64,000 bases of DNA, taken from the NCBI RefSeq assembly GCF_003148825.1, contig NZ_QGGZ01000018.1:54915-118914 (forward strand), read 5' to 3'. The notes under the pieces are model-generated. The model saw only the letters and a list, made by a program, of their open reading frames with translations, did not search any database and was not told the origin of the DNA. The translations under genes were made by a program, and so were the position numbers. Below, piece after piece: positions 26,124-34,775 of the stretch. This DNA comes from Streptomyces sp. CG 926 (GTDB lineage Bacteria; Actinomycetota; Actinomycetes; Streptomycetales; Streptomycetaceae). Every line of letters starts with the position of its first letter. Within the stretch, counting starts at the first letter, position 1.

Positions 26124-27065
26124 TCAGGCGATCGACCAAGCGATTCCATCGAGGATGTCGTGCTCCGACACGACAACCTCGGAAGCCCCGATGCGCTCCA
26201 TGATCGCCAGAAGCACCAGCGCGCCCGCGCCGATCACGTCCACCCGGCCCTCGTGCATCACCGGGATCGCCGCGCGCTCGGCGTGCGTCTGCGTCAGCAT
26301 GCGCTCGCTGATCGCCCGCACCTGCTCGTAGGAGATCCGGGAGTGGTGGATCGCGGACGACTCGTACGCCGGCAGCTCCAGCGCGATCCCGGCGACCGTG
26401 GTCACCGAGCCGGCCAGCCCCACCAACGTGCGCGCCTCGGCCAGCGGGACGCTCTCGGCGGCCAGGTCCAGCGCCGCCTCGATGTCGGCCCGGATCGCGG
26501 CGACCTGCTCCGCGGTCGGCGGGTCGGTGACGACCCCGTCCACCACCAGGTGCCGCTCGGTCATCCGGACGCAGCCGATGTCCACGGACCGGGCGGCCCG
26601 TACGTGCTCCTCGCCGACCACGAACTCGGTCGAGCCACCGCCGATGTCCACCACCAGGAAGGGGCGCTCGAGGTGCTCGTGCGCCGTGAGTTCCTTGGTG
26701 GCGCCGGTGAAGGAGAACTCCGCCTCCTGGTCACCGGAGATCACCTCGGGCTCGACCCCCAGGATGTCCAGGACGCCCCGGACGAAGTCCGCCCGGTTCT
26801 CGGCGTCCCGGGAGGCTGAGGTCGCCACGAAGCGCACCCGCTCCGCGCCGAACTCCTTGATCACTCCCGCGTACTCGCGGCAGGCCGCGAAGGTGCGCTC
26901 CAGCGCCTCCGGGGCCAGCCGGCCGGTGCGGTCCACGCCCTGGCCCAGCCGAACGATCGTCATCCGGCGGTCCAGCTCGATCAGCTCACCGGTGGCCGGG
27001 TCGCAGTCCGCCACGAGCAGCCGGATGGAGTTCGTACCGCAGTCGACGGCGGCGACCCGGGTCAC
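26124..27065 (-). CDS. Exopolyphosphatase/guanosine pentaphosphatase (Ppx/GppA)
   Basis: 313 residues from the GTG at 27065, overlapping the DUF501 stop by 4 bases (GTGA). The fold is the actin/ASKHA type: phosphate 1 loop AAVDCGTNSIRLLV at the N-terminus, VVDIGGGSTEFVVG as phosphate 2, and VGLAGSVTTVAGI as the adenosine-like motif. The short two-domain length is typical of actinobacterial Ppx proteins. It hydrolyses polyphosphate or converts pppGpp to ppGpp, linking phosphate and stringent signalling. It is the end of the divIC-DUF501-ppx minus-strand run. Confidence 0.9.
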   Translation of the reverse strand: MTRVAAVDCGTNSIRLLVADCDPATGELIELDRRMTIVRLGQGVDRTGRLAPEALERTFAACREYAGVIKEFGAERVRFVATSASRDAENRADFVRGVLDILGVEPEVISGDQEAEFSFTGATKELTAHEHLERPFLVVDIGGGSTEFVVGEEHVRAARSVDIGCVRMTERHLVVDGVVTDPPTAEQVAAIRADIEAALDLAAESVPLAEARTLVGLAGSVTTVAGIALELPAYESSAIHHSRISYEQVRAISERMLTQTHAERAAIPVMHEGRVDVIGAGALVLLAIMERIGASEVVVSEHDILDGIAWSIA

Positions 27066-27613
27066 GCGCCCGACTCCTTCTCTTCCGTCTTCTTCTCCCC
27101 GCACGGCACGACGCAGGCGCCCTTGGCCCACCACTCCGGCAGCATGGCGAGGGCCTCGTCGCCGAACGGGTTGACCCCGGGGCCGGCGGCCAGGGAGTGG
27201 CCCACCAGCACGTGCAGGCACTTCACCCGGTCCGGCATGCCGCCGGCGCTCGGGAAGCCCTGGAGCACCTCGATGGCGTCGCGCCGCTCGATGTAGTCCT
27301 CGTGGGCGGCCTGGTAGGCGGCGGCCAGTTCCTTGTCCTCGGCGAGCCGGGCCTGCATCTCCTTCATCACGCCGTTCGCCTCCAGCGTGCCGATCGCGGA
27401 GGCCGCGCGCGGGCAGGTGAGGTAGTACAGCGTCGGGAAGGGGGTGCCGTCGGGGAGGCGCGGGGCGGTCTCCACCACGTCCGGCTGGCCGCAGGGGCAG
27501 CGGTGCGCGATGGCGCGCAGCCCGCGCGGCGGGCGGCCGAGCTGCTGCTGGAACGCGTCGATGTCCGCGTCGGTCGGCTCGGTCCGGTCGGTCTGGGGCG
27601 GGGGCGTCTGCAT
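27062..27613 (-). CDS. DUF501-family protein
   Basis: 183 residues. After a polar N-terminus the DUF501 core spans ~20-170: LGRPPRGLRAIAHRCPCGQP and TLYYLTCPRA near the start, MPDRVKCLHVLVGHSLAAGP and ALAMLPEWW near the end. Conserved Cys residues (RCPCG, TCP, KCL) suggest metal binding or a thiol role. It is soluble and of unknown function, but almost always lies between divIC/eno and ppx in actinobacteria. It is coupled to ppx by the GTGA overlap. Confidence 0.88.
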   Translation of the reverse strand: MQTPPPQTDRTEPTDADIDAFQQQLGRPPRGLRAIAHRCPCGQPDVVETAPRLPDGTPFPTLYYLTCPRAASAIGTLEANGVMKEMQARLAEDKELAAAYQAAHEDYIERRDAIEVLQGFPSAGGMPDRVKCLHVLVGHSLAAGPGVNPFGDEALAMLPEWWAKGACVVPCGEKKTEEKESGA

Positions 27614-27685
27614 GCCTGGAGGAAGTCTCTTCGTTCTCGTGGATGGGTGCTGCGGTGCTGAGGTGCTGTGGCCCTGCGGGCCGGG

Positions 27686-28174
27686 TCACTCGCCGGGGCG
27701 GTCGGCCTTGTCGACGCCGTCCCAGACGTTGGAGTACCAAGGGCGGTCGGAGCCGGCCTGGCCGGTCCGGTGCGGCTGCGGGGGCTGGGCCCCGGGGTCG
27801 CTCATGATGTAGCCGATCTCCCCCGGGCGCAGGAAGTGCAGGTGCTTGCGCGCCTGCTGCTCCGCGTAGGCGTCGTCCTGCCAGCGGGCCTTCTCGTCGC
27901 GGAGCCGCTCCAGGCGGTCCCGCGCGGCCGCGGCGGCCCGCTGCTGCTTCGCGATCTCCGAGCGCTGGGAGACGTACTGGCGCATCGGGTACGCGAGGGC
28001 GACGACCAGCGTACAGAGGACGAGCACCAGGAGCGCGGCGCGGCCGGTGAGCCGGCTGCGGCGGACCTGACGCCGCGACTGCGACCGGTAGACGTGGGCG
28101 GCGGTCCGCTCGCCGAGCTGCTTGAGCCTCGTCGCGGTGGAGAAGGTGGAGAACCGATCCCGGTTCCCGGCCAT
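27686..28174 (-). CDS. divIC: Septum formation initiator (DivIC/FtsB)
   Basis: 162 residues. The basic cytosolic N-terminus (1-44) is followed by one membrane helix (~45-61, RAALLVLVLCTLVVALAYP), then a coiled coil (~66-112, RQYVSQRSEIAKQQRAAAAA) ending at HLHFLRPGEIGYIM, the DivIC/FtsB landmark. The C-terminus is a Pro/Gly-rich tail. The protein joins FtsL and DivIB (FtsQ) in the divisome. In Streptomyces it matters for sporulation septa. It lies downstream of eno, separated by a terminator-like hairpin. Confidence 0.92.
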   Translation of the reverse strand: MAGNRDRFSTFSTATRLKQLGERTAAHVYRSQSRRQVRRSRLTGRAALLVLVLCTLVVALAYPMRQYVSQRSEIAKQQRAAAAARDRLERLRDEKARWQDDAYAEQQARKHLHFLRPGEIGYIMSDPGAQPPQPHRTGQAGSDRPWYSNVWDGVDKADRPGE

Positions 28175-28207
28175 TGGTCCGCCTCCCCTAGGTACGCACT
28201 ACGCAAT

Positions 28208-28246
28208 ACGTCCCCGCACACGGTACGGGACCGAGTGCGGGGACGT
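28208..28246 (-). terminator. Hairpin between eno and divIC
   Basis: A perfect 12-bp stem ACGTCCCCGCAC (28208-28219) pairs with 28235-28246 over a 15-base loop. It is 28 bases after the eno stop and 34 bases before divIC, so it can end or attenuate the eno transcript. Confidence 0.75.
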
Positions 28247-28273
28247 ACGGAGGCCAGCCCCTCAGGGGGGTGA

Positions 28274-29554
28274 TTAGCCCTTGAAGCGCGGGAAGGCGGA
28301 GCGGCCCGCGTACACCGCGGCGTCGTCGAGGATCTCCTCGATGCGCAGCAGCTGGTTGTACTTGGCGACACGGTCCGAGCGGGCCGGGGCGCCGGTCTTG
28401 ATCTGACCGCAGTTCACGGCGACGGCGAGGTCGGCGATGGTGACGTCCTCGGTCTCACCGGAACGGTGGGACATCATGCACTTGAAGCCGTTGCGCTGGG
28501 CCATCTCGACGGCGTCCAGGGTCTCGGTCAGCGAACCGATCTGGTTCACCTTCACGAGCAGGGCGTTCGCGGAGCCCTCCTCGATACCGCGGGCCAGACG
28601 CTCCGGGTTGGTGACGAACAGGTCGTCACCGACGATCTGGACCTTGGTGCCGAGCTTGTCGGTGAGGGTCTTCCAGCCGGCCCAGTCGTCCTCGTACAGC
28701 GGGTCCTCGATGGAGACCATCGGGTACGCGGAGACGAGCTCCTCGTAGTACTCGGTCATCTCGGCGGCCGAGCGGGACTGGCCCTCGAACTCGTACTTGC
28801 CGTCCTTGTAGAACTCGGACGCGGCGACGTCGAGCGCGAGCGCGATGTCCTTGCCCGGGGTGTAGCCGGCCTGCTTGATGGCCTCGACGATGAGGTCGAG
28901 CGCGGCGCGGTTGGACTCCAGGTTCGGGGCGAAGCCGCCCTCGTCGCCCAGGCCGGTGGACAGGCCCTTGGTGTGCAGGACCTTCTTGAGGGTGTGGTAG
29001 ACCTCGGCACCCCAACGCAGTGCCTCGGAGAAGGACTCCGCGCCGATCGGGGCGATCATGAACTCCTGGATGTCCACGTTGGAGTCGGCGTGCGACCCAC
29101 CGTTGAGGATGTTCATCATCGGAACGGGCAGCAGGTGCGCGTTCGGACCGCCGAGGTAGCGGAAGAGCGGAAGGTCCGAGGCCTCGGACGCGGCGTGCGC
29201 GACGGCCAGGGACACGCCGAGGATGGCGTTGGCGCCGAGCGAGCCCTTGTTGTCGGTGGCGTCCAGGTCGAACATGGCCTGGTCGATCAGCCGCTGCTCG
29301 GTGGCGTCGTAGCCGACGAGCTCCGGGCCGATCTGCTCGATGACGGCGAGGACGGCCTTCTCGACACCCTTGCCCATGTAACGGTTGGGGTCACCGTCAC
29401 GGAGCTCGATGGCCTCGAATGCGCCGGTGGAGGCGCCGGACGGAACTGCAGCACGGCCGGTGCTGCCATCGTCGAGGCCCACCTCGACCTCGACCGTGGG
29501 GTTGCCTCGGGAGTCCAGGATTTCCCGGGCTACGACGACGTCGATGGACGGCAC
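28274..29554 (-). CDS. eno: Enolase
   Basis: 426 residues from a GTG at 29554. AAGGAG abuts an ATG two codons upstream (29560) but is correctly spaced, 6 bases, from this GTG; the family start VPSIDVVVAREILDSRGNP agrees. It interconverts 2-phosphoglycerate and phosphoenolpyruvate. All key features are seen: SGASTG loop, metal ligands in ALDVAASEF, SIEDPL and VGDDLF, the catalytic Lys in ALLVKVNQIG, and the signature MMSHRSGETED. Gene order eno > divIC > DUF501 > ppx is the usual actinobacterial one. Confidence 0.95.
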   Translation of the reverse strand: MPSIDVVVAREILDSRGNPTVEVEVGLDDGSTGRAAVPSGASTGAFEAIELRDGDPNRYMGKGVEKAVLAVIEQIGPELVGYDATEQRLIDQAMFDLDATDNKGSLGANAILGVSLAVAHAASEASDLPLFRYLGGPNAHLLPVPMMNILNGGSHADSNVDIQEFMIAPIGAESFSEALRWGAEVYHTLKKVLHTKGLSTGLGDEGGFAPNLESNRAALDLIVEAIKQAGYTPGKDIALALDVAASEFYKDGKYEFEGQSRSAAEMTEYYEELVSAYPMVSIEDPLYEDDWAGWKTLTDKLGTKVQIVGDDLFVTNPERLARGIEEGSANALLVKVNQIGSLTETLDAVEMAQRNGFKCMMSHRSGETEDVTIADLAVAVNCGQIKTGAPARSDRVAKYNQLLRIEEILDDAAVYAGRSAFPRFKG

Positions 29555-29752
29555 GAGCATCTCCTTCTGGGATGTGACGCTGGGTGTGCGGTGGCATGTC
29601 AGGCCGTGGGATGGCCTTGCCGCCTAGAGCCTAACCGGCTCCGGGCACTCGACCGGCCGACCGCCCGGACCCTGGGACGAAAAAGGGACCGAATACCCCG
29701 CTTCCGGGACATAGGGACGCTTGATCATCGGCTTGCGGGGCCCGAACGCAGC

Positions 29753-29785
29753 ACCGCCCGGCGCGTGGAACACGCGCCGGGCGGT
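29753..29785 (-). terminator. rpfA terminator
   Basis: A perfect 14-bp stem ACCGCCCGGCGCGT (29753-29766) pairs with 29772-29785 over a 5-base loop, 60 bases after the rpfA stop and upstream of eno. Confidence 0.88.
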
Positions 29786-29845
29786 GAAATCCTGCACGGG
29801 GTCAGCTGACGCCGCGTACATGTTCCTGCGGCTTTGCCGCAGTGT

Positions 29846-30568
29846 TCAGCTGAGCTTCAGCTTCTGACCCGGGAAGATCAGGTCGGCGTCCGAGACGATG
29901 TCCTTGTTCAGCTCGAACAGCTTCTCCCAGCCACCCTTGACGCCGTTGGTCTCGGCGATGGTGCCCAGGGTGTCGCCCGACTTGACCTCGTACGAGCCGT
30001 TGCCGGTCTTCGGCGCGACCGGAGCCTCGGCGCGCTCGGAGCGGGTGGTCGGCGCCTCGGGACGCTTGGTCTCCTGCTTCGGCGCGGCCTTGGTCTCGGT
30101 CTTCTTGGTCTCGGTCTTCTTCGTCTCGGCCTTCGGCTTCGACTGCGGCTTGGAGGCCGGGGCCTCGGCGCCGCCACCGGCGTAGGACGAGTTCGACAGG
30201 CCCTTGCCGCAGGACGGCCAGGCGCCCTTGCCCTGGCTCTTGAGGACCTTCTCCGCGACGGCTATCTGCTGCGCCTTGGTGGCCTGGTTGGCCTGCGCGG
30301 CGTAGGACTTGCCGCCGTAACCGGACCAGGTGGAGGGCGAGAACTGCAGGCCGCCGTAGTAGCCGTTGCCCGTATTGATGGCCCAGTTGCCACCGGACTC
30401 GCACTGCGCGACCTTGTCCCACTCGGACGAGGTGGCGGCGCTGGCGGTGCCCGCGGCCATCAGGGGGGCGGCCACAGCCACACCGGCGACACCGGCGAGC
30501 GTGACGATCCGGACAGACCGCTCGATTGCAGTACCGCGGCGGTGCTTGCCCTTGCCGGAAAGCAGCAT
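29846..30568 (-). CDS. rpfA: Resuscitation-promoting factor with LysM domain
   Basis: 240 residues from the ATG at 30568, chosen for AGGAG 7-8 bases upstream; a start five codons earlier lacks one. The signal peptide ends near residue 44 (TASA). The Rpf lytic domain (~46-120) has catalytic E57 in KVAQCESGGNW and the disulphide pair C56/C120. A Lys/Thr-rich spacer with three tandem KKTET-type repeats follows, then a LysM domain (~193-240) that holds it on peptidoglycan. Rpf proteins cleave peptidoglycan to restart dormant cells and spores. The long leader carries a c-di-AMP riboswitch. S. coelicolor RpfA (SCO3097) is the matching gene. Confidence 0.93.
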   Translation of the reverse strand: MLLSGKGKHRRGTAIERSVRIVTLAGVAGVAVAAPLMAAGTASAATSSEWDKVAQCESGGNWAINTGNGYYGGLQFSPSTWSGYGGKSYAAQANQATKAQQIAVAEKVLKSQGKGAWPSCGKGLSNSSYAGGGAEAPASKPQSKPKAETKKTETKKTETKAAPKQETKRPEAPTTRSERAEAPVAPKTGNGSYEVKSGDTLGTIAETNGVKGGWEKLFELNKDIVSDADLIFPGQKLKLS

Positions 30569-30581
30569 GGAGTTTCTCCTC

Positions 30582-30790
30582 ACCGACGCCTACGAGGTGA
30601 GCTGTCGGGTTCGGGCGAGTGAGTTGCCCGGCCGTGCGACCTAGCGCACGTCTTGACCCCAAGCCGGTGGCGTGACCGTCTCTCAACGGCCGCTCCCGGC
30701 ACCTACCTTGGTTCCCCCGCTCCTGCCTTCGGCGCTTGACGCGACGACTGTTCCCTCCGTCCGCCGGCAGGATTCGGCGATGCGGTCGAA
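30582..30790 (-). promoter_or_regulatory. c-di-AMP (ydaO/yuaA) riboswitch of rpfA
   Basis: Read on the minus strand, the ydaO landmarks occur in order: GCCGAATCC (from 30778), GGGGGAACC, TTGGGGTCAAG, and the conserved 3' block AACCCGACAGC ... TCGTAGGCG (to about 30587), next to the AGGAG of rpfA. CCTGCC and GGCAGG form a long helix, and CTCACC/GGTGAG form a hairpin right before the ribosome site. This matches the class that binds cyclic di-AMP, usually turning expression off when ligand is high. A riboswitch upstream of rpfA is known in S. coelicolor. Confidence 0.9.
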
Positions 30791-30830
30791 GGAGCTCGCG
30801 GTGGCGAGCGATTCAGAAGGTAGACAGGTC

Positions 30831-30864
30831 TCTCCCCGATGTTCAACGAGCAACATCGGGGAGA
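30831..30864 (-). terminator. Hairpin between rpfC and rpfA
   Basis: A perfect 13-bp stem TCTCCCCGATGTT (30831-30843) pairs with 30852-30864 over 8 bases. It lies 157 bases after the rpfC stop and upstream of the rpfA riboswitch. It may end rpfC transcripts or belong to a small RNA in this 450-base gap. A further short palindrome, GAGACA-CA-TGTCTC, is at 30959-30972. Confidence 0.6.
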
Positions 30865-31020
30865 AACGGACCCTACTTGCGCCCCTCGAAGGGGTGTTTG
30901 CGCAGGTGAGGGCGGGGTTTGCGCAATGCCCTGGGCGGGACACGCCAGTTGACCGGAAGAGACACATGTCTCACTTACAGAAATCCGACATTCAACTCTT
31001 TCCGGATAACTGAACTGTCC

Positions 31021-32058
31021 TTATTGCGGGGTTAGATCCAGGTTCTGACCGGGCTTGATGAGGTTGGCGTCCTCGCCGATCACCTGCTCATTGGCCTGGT
31101 AGAGACCGTTCCAGCCCCCCTTTACGCCCTTGGCAACCGCGATGGTCGCCAGGCTGTCGCCCGCCTGGACCGTGTAGACGGGGTCCGACGCGGTGTCAGG
31201 CAGAGCCGACGGCCCGGTCTCCGGCGCACCGCGATGCTTGCCGCTGCCCTCGACCACAGTGGCGCCGGTGGTCTGCGGGACCTCCGGGGTCACAGGGGCC
31301 GTCGGGTCGACCGGGGGCAGGCCCGGCGTGACGGGCGCGGTGGTGGACGGCGCGGTCGGGTCCACCGGCTGCGTCGGCGCCGTCGGGTCGACGGGGGTCG
31401 GGGTACCGGTCGGGTCGCCCGGCCGGACCGGGGCCGTCGGGTCGACCGGAGGCGTCGTCGGGATGTCCGGCGCGGGCATGACGGGCAGTCCGACGGACGG
31501 GGCGTCCGGAATCAGGAACGGGGTGCCGGACGGGCTCGGAGCCGGCGCCGGGGTCGGGGACCCGTAGTCCGTGGACGGCTTGCCGCCGCCGGCGGACGGA
31601 ACGGCGTCGTCCGGGCGGGACGGCGCGGGGGCCAGCGGGCCCTGACCGCCGGGCAGACCGGGGTCCACCTGGGCGGCGGGGCTCTCCTTGACCAGGCCGG
31701 CCGAGGCCGCGCACAGCGGCCACGCCTGCGGCCCCGTCGAGTTCAGCACCCGCTCGGCCACGGCGATCTGCTGGGAGCGGCTCGCCAGGTCGGGGCGCTC
31801 GGCGAAGTCGAGCCCGCCGGCGCTCTGCCACTCCTCCTGGGTGAACTGGAGTCCGCCGTAGGCGCCGCTGCCGAAGTTGGCGCTCCAGGAGCCACCGCTC
31901 TCGCACTCGGCGACCTTGTCCCATGTGGACGTGTCGGCGGCGGTGGCGCTGGTGGCGGCCAGCAGAGGCATGGCCAACGCAGAGCCAGTGACTCCGGCTG
32001 TGACAACCAGCGCGGGGACCTGGCGGGGGCGTCTGTGACGGCCGTTCCCGGAGAGCAT
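31021..32058 (-). CDS. rpfC: Resuscitation-promoting factor with long Pro-rich linker and LysM
   Basis: 345 residues. The signal peptide ends near residue 41 (ATSATA). The Rpf domain (~43-118) has C52 and catalytic E53 in KVAECESGGSW, and C116 in AWPLCAAS. A ~175-residue Pro/Thr/Val linker follows, rich in VDPTAP repeats, then a LysM domain (~295-345) starting YTVQAGDSL. It is a paralogue of the next gene, rpfA, but with a much longer linker, which could let it reach further into the wall. The stop is TAA, rare in this genome. The gap to the upstream P450 gene is 88 bases and shows no riboswitch. Confidence 0.92.
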   Translation of the reverse strand: MLSGNGRHRRPRQVPALVVTAGVTGSALAMPLLAATSATAADTSTWDKVAECESGGSWSANFGSGAYGGLQFTQEEWQSAGGLDFAERPDLASRSQQIAVAERVLNSTGPQAWPLCAASAGLVKESPAAQVDPGLPGGQGPLAPAPSRPDDAVPSAGGGKPSTDYGSPTPAPAPSPSGTPFLIPDAPSVGLPVMPAPDIPTTPPVDPTAPVRPGDPTGTPTPVDPTAPTQPVDPTAPSTTAPVTPGLPPVDPTAPVTPEVPQTTGATVVEGSGKHRGAPETGPSALPDTASDPVYTVQAGDSLATIAVAKGVKGGWNGLYQANEQVIGEDANLIKPGQNLDLTPQ

Positions 32059-32146
32059 GAGGGATCACCTTTCGCATAACAGCGGGGTAACGGCAGAACC
32101 TAGCGGCCTTCGAACGATTGTCACAAGTTCAAGTCGGATCTGACTT

Positions 32147-33448
32147 TTAATCAGGTTTCGCGCAAGTGTTTTGAGCCGCGAATCGAACGGGAAGAGTACG
32201 TAGCCCTCGCATGATCAACCCCCCTCGCCAGCGCAGGTCTTGGGGTGGAACGGCCAGTTCCAGATCGGGAAGACGCGTCAGCAAAGTCGCGAGCGCCGTC
32301 TGCCCTTCGAGTCGGGCGAGCGGAGCACCCAGGCAGTAGTGGATGCCGTGACCGTATCCGAGGTGCTGGTTGTCGGTCCGGGAGAGGTCGAGGGTGTCCG
32401 GCTCCGCGAAGCGCTCCGGATCCCGGTCGGCGGCCGCCAGGACGACCAGGACCGGATCACCCGCCTCGATCCGCATACCGCCGAGGGTCAGCGGCTCGGT
32501 GGCGAACCGCCAGGTGGCCAGCTCCACCGGACCGTCGTACCGCAGCAGTTCCTCGACCCCGGTGGCCAGCAGTCCGCTCTCCCCGGCGGCGAGGGAGAGC
32601 TGGAGGCGCTCACGCTGTTCGGGGTTCATGAAGAGGGAGTGGACCCCGTTGCCGATGAGGTTCACGGTGGTCTCGAAACCGGCAAAAAGCAAGATGAAGG
32701 CCATGGCGGTGGCCTCGGCCTCCGTCAGATGGTCCCCGTGATCGCTCGCCCGGATCAGGTCGGAGATCAGGTCGTCGCCCAGATCATCCCTTTTGCGGTG
32801 AATGAGTTCACCGAGGTAGGTCCGCATCTGCTTGACCGACCGGGCCACTCCGCCGCGCGGACCGCCACCGTGGCGGATCATCATGCCGGCCCAGTCGCGG
32901 AAGTCGTCCTGGTCCTCGCGCGGGACCCCGAGCATCTCGCAGATCGCGTAGATGGGGAGCGGAAAGGCGAACTCGTGAATGAGATCAGCCTCACCTTTCC
33001 CCGCGAACGCGTCGATCAGGTGGTCGGTGAGCGCCTGCACCCGCGGGGCGAACTCGGCGACCCTGCGCGGGGTGAACGCCTTGGACACCAGCCGCCGCAG
33101 TCGGGTGTGGTCCGGCGGGTCGATGTTGAGCAGGTGCGTCATCAGCTCCGCCTTGCGCTCCCCCGGGATCCCGGTCTTGCCCTTGGCGTGCGCGGGCTCC
33201 GCGTGGTGCGCCGGATTCTTGCTGAGCCGCTGGTCGGCCAGGGCCTGGCGGGCGTCGGCGTACCGGGTGACGAGCCAGGCCTCGACCCCGCTGGGCAGCT
33301 TGGTGCGGTGCACCGGGGAGTGCTCGCGCAGCCAGGCGTAGGCCGGGTACGGGTCGGTCGCGAACTCCCAGTCGAAGAGGGTGGGGCCCTCGGTGGAAGG
33401 GGTGTCCGCGGGGGTTTCGGCGGGGGTCCCGGAGGTCTGCTCGTGCAC
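32147..33448 (-). CDS. Cytochrome P450 (CYP107-like)
   Basis: 433 residues from a GTG at 33448; an ATG at 33547 would add 33 polar residues. The I-helix oxygen motif is LLFAGFETTVNL, the K-helix ExxR is in VEELLRYDG, and the haem loop is GYGHGIHYCLGAPLARLEG with the Cys ligand. It is a soluble bacterial class I P450 needing ferredoxin and reductase, neither of which is adjacent. From memory the syntenic S. coelicolor gene is CYP107U1, reported to affect sporulation. It is divergent from the flavohaemoprotein, with only ~115 bases between. Confidence 0.88.
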   Translation of the reverse strand: MHEQTSGTPAETPADTPSTEGPTLFDWEFATDPYPAYAWLREHSPVHRTKLPSGVEAWLVTRYADARQALADQRLSKNPAHHAEPAHAKGKTGIPGERKAELMTHLLNIDPPDHTRLRRLVSKAFTPRRVAEFAPRVQALTDHLIDAFAGKGEADLIHEFAFPLPIYAICEMLGVPREDQDDFRDWAGMMIRHGGGPRGGVARSVKQMRTYLGELIHRKRDDLGDDLISDLIRASDHGDHLTEAEATAMAFILLFAGFETTVNLIGNGVHSLFMNPEQRERLQLSLAAGESGLLATGVEELLRYDGPVELATWRFATEPLTLGGMRIEAGDPVLVVLAAADRDPERFAEPDTLDLSRTDNQHLGYGHGIHYCLGAPLARLEGQTALATLLTRLPDLELAVPPQDLRWRGGLIMRGLRTLPVRFAAQNTCAKPD

Positions 33449-33563
33449 CTGATGACCGTATCCCGGCGCCGAACCCCCATCCGATATAGGCGATTCGTCG
33501 CGGCTGTCCGCAGATCGACCATCGCTTGACCTGAACTTCTCCGGCATTCCTACTTTCGGTTTT

Positions 33564-34775
33564 GTGGATGTCAGGATCTTGAAGAGCAGTTTCGCGGTGG
33601 TGGAGCGACGAGCCGAGCACGCCGTCAAGTTCTTCTACTCCCACCTCTTCTGGCACAACCCCGGCATCCGCGCCCTCTTCCCGGACTCCCCGGACGACAT
33701 GGAACGCCAGCGGGACCGGCTCTTCGCGGCGCTCACCCATGTGATCACCCACTTCGACGAGGAGACCCTCGACCCCTACCTGCGCGACCTCGGACGCGAC
33801 CACCGCAAGTTCCTGGTCCGCCCCGAGCACTACGCGGCCGTCGGCGCCAGCCTGCTCGCCGCACTCGCGGCAACCTCCGGCGCGGCCTGGACCCCGTCCG
33901 TCGAGAAGGCCTGGGCCGAGGCCTATCAGGTGATGGCCGACGCGATGACGGCCGGCGCCGACGCGAGCGAGGACCCGCCGTGGTGGAACGCGGAGGTCGT
34001 GCGCCACCTCCAGTACGGGGCGGACATCGCCGTCCTGACGCTCCGGCCGCACGTCCCCTTCCCCTATCTCCCCGGCCAGTACACGAGTGTGAGCAGCGAA
34101 CGCCACCCGACGACCTGGCGCACCTACTCCATCGGCAACGCCCCCCGCCCCGACGGCACCCTCGACCTGCACGTCAGCCGCATCGACCAGGGCCGACTGA
34201 GCACCACCCTGGTCCGCGAGACCCGACCGGGCGACGTGCTGCGGCTCGGCGCCGCCGGCGGGCGGCTGACCCTCCGCCGCGAGGACCGCCCGATCAGCCT
34301 GATCGCCGCCGGCACCGGCTGGGCTCCGATCCGGGCCCTGCTGGAGGATCTCGCGGAACGCCCGCCCGATCAGGACGTACGGCTCTTCGTGGTGGCGCGG
34401 GACGGCGCGCACCTCTACGACCGCCCGCTCATCGACGCGTACGCCGCCCGCTGCGGCCGGCTCGCCGTCACCTACATCACGCCCGCCCCCGGTCGGCACC
34501 GCAATCAGGCCACCGACCGGCTCGCGACCGCGCTCGGCCACCGGGGCCTGTGGCCGGACCAGGACGTCTACCTCAGCGGCCCGCCGCAGTTCGTCGACGA
34601 GACCGCCCACCTGCTCCGGGAGCTGGGCGCCCGCCCCGGCCGCCTCTTCCACGACGCGGTGCCGGCCGGCGGCCACGGGTACGGGGAGCGCCCGCTGGGC
34701 TTCGGCGAGTGGTTCCTGAACCGCCCGGCGCCCCACTGGCTCGATCCCTCGGCCCGTGCGCCGAGGGAGTACTGA
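33564..34775 (+). CDS. Flavohaemoprotein (globin plus FAD/NAD reductase)
   Basis: 403 residues from a GTG with no clear ribosome site. The globin domain (~1-140) has the distal Tyr in VKFFYSHLF and the proximal His in LGRDHRKFLV. The FAD domain (~150-250) has the RTYSIGNAP motif, and the NAD(P)H domain (~255-385) has GTGWAPIRALL and VYLSGPPQFV. The layout is that of nitric oxide dioxygenase Hmp, which turns NO and O2 into nitrate. The extra C-terminal ~25 residues are Pro-rich. Its divergent neighbour is also a haem enzyme; shared control is possible but no operator is evident. Confidence 0.9.
   Translation: MDVRILKSSFAVVERRAEHAVKFFYSHLFWHNPGIRALFPDSPDDMERQRDRLFAALTHVITHFDEETLDPYLRDLGRDHRKFLVRPEHYAAVGASLLAALAATSGAAWTPSVEKAWAEAYQVMADAMTAGADASEDPPWWNAEVVRHLQYGADIAVLTLRPHVPFPYLPGQYTSVSSERHPTTWRTYSIGNAPRPDGTLDLHVSRIDQGRLSTTLVRETRPGDVLRLGAAGGRLTLRREDRPISLIAAGTGWAPIRALLEDLAERPPDQDVRLFVVARDGAHLYDRPLIDAYAARCGRLAVTYITPAPGRHRNQATDRLATALGHRGLWPDQDVYLSGPPQFVDETAHLLRELGARPGRLFHDAVPAGGHGYGERPLGFGEWFLNRPAPHWLDPSARAPREY

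Noticed and set aside
29555..29560. ATG at 29560 as the enolase start
   Set aside because: AAGGAG directly abuts this ATG with no spacing, whereas the GTG at 29554 is correctly spaced and matches the family start.
32147..34775. Biosynthetic gene cluster around the P450
   Set aside because: No polyketide, peptide, terpene or other scaffold enzyme is nearby, and the neighbours are core genes.
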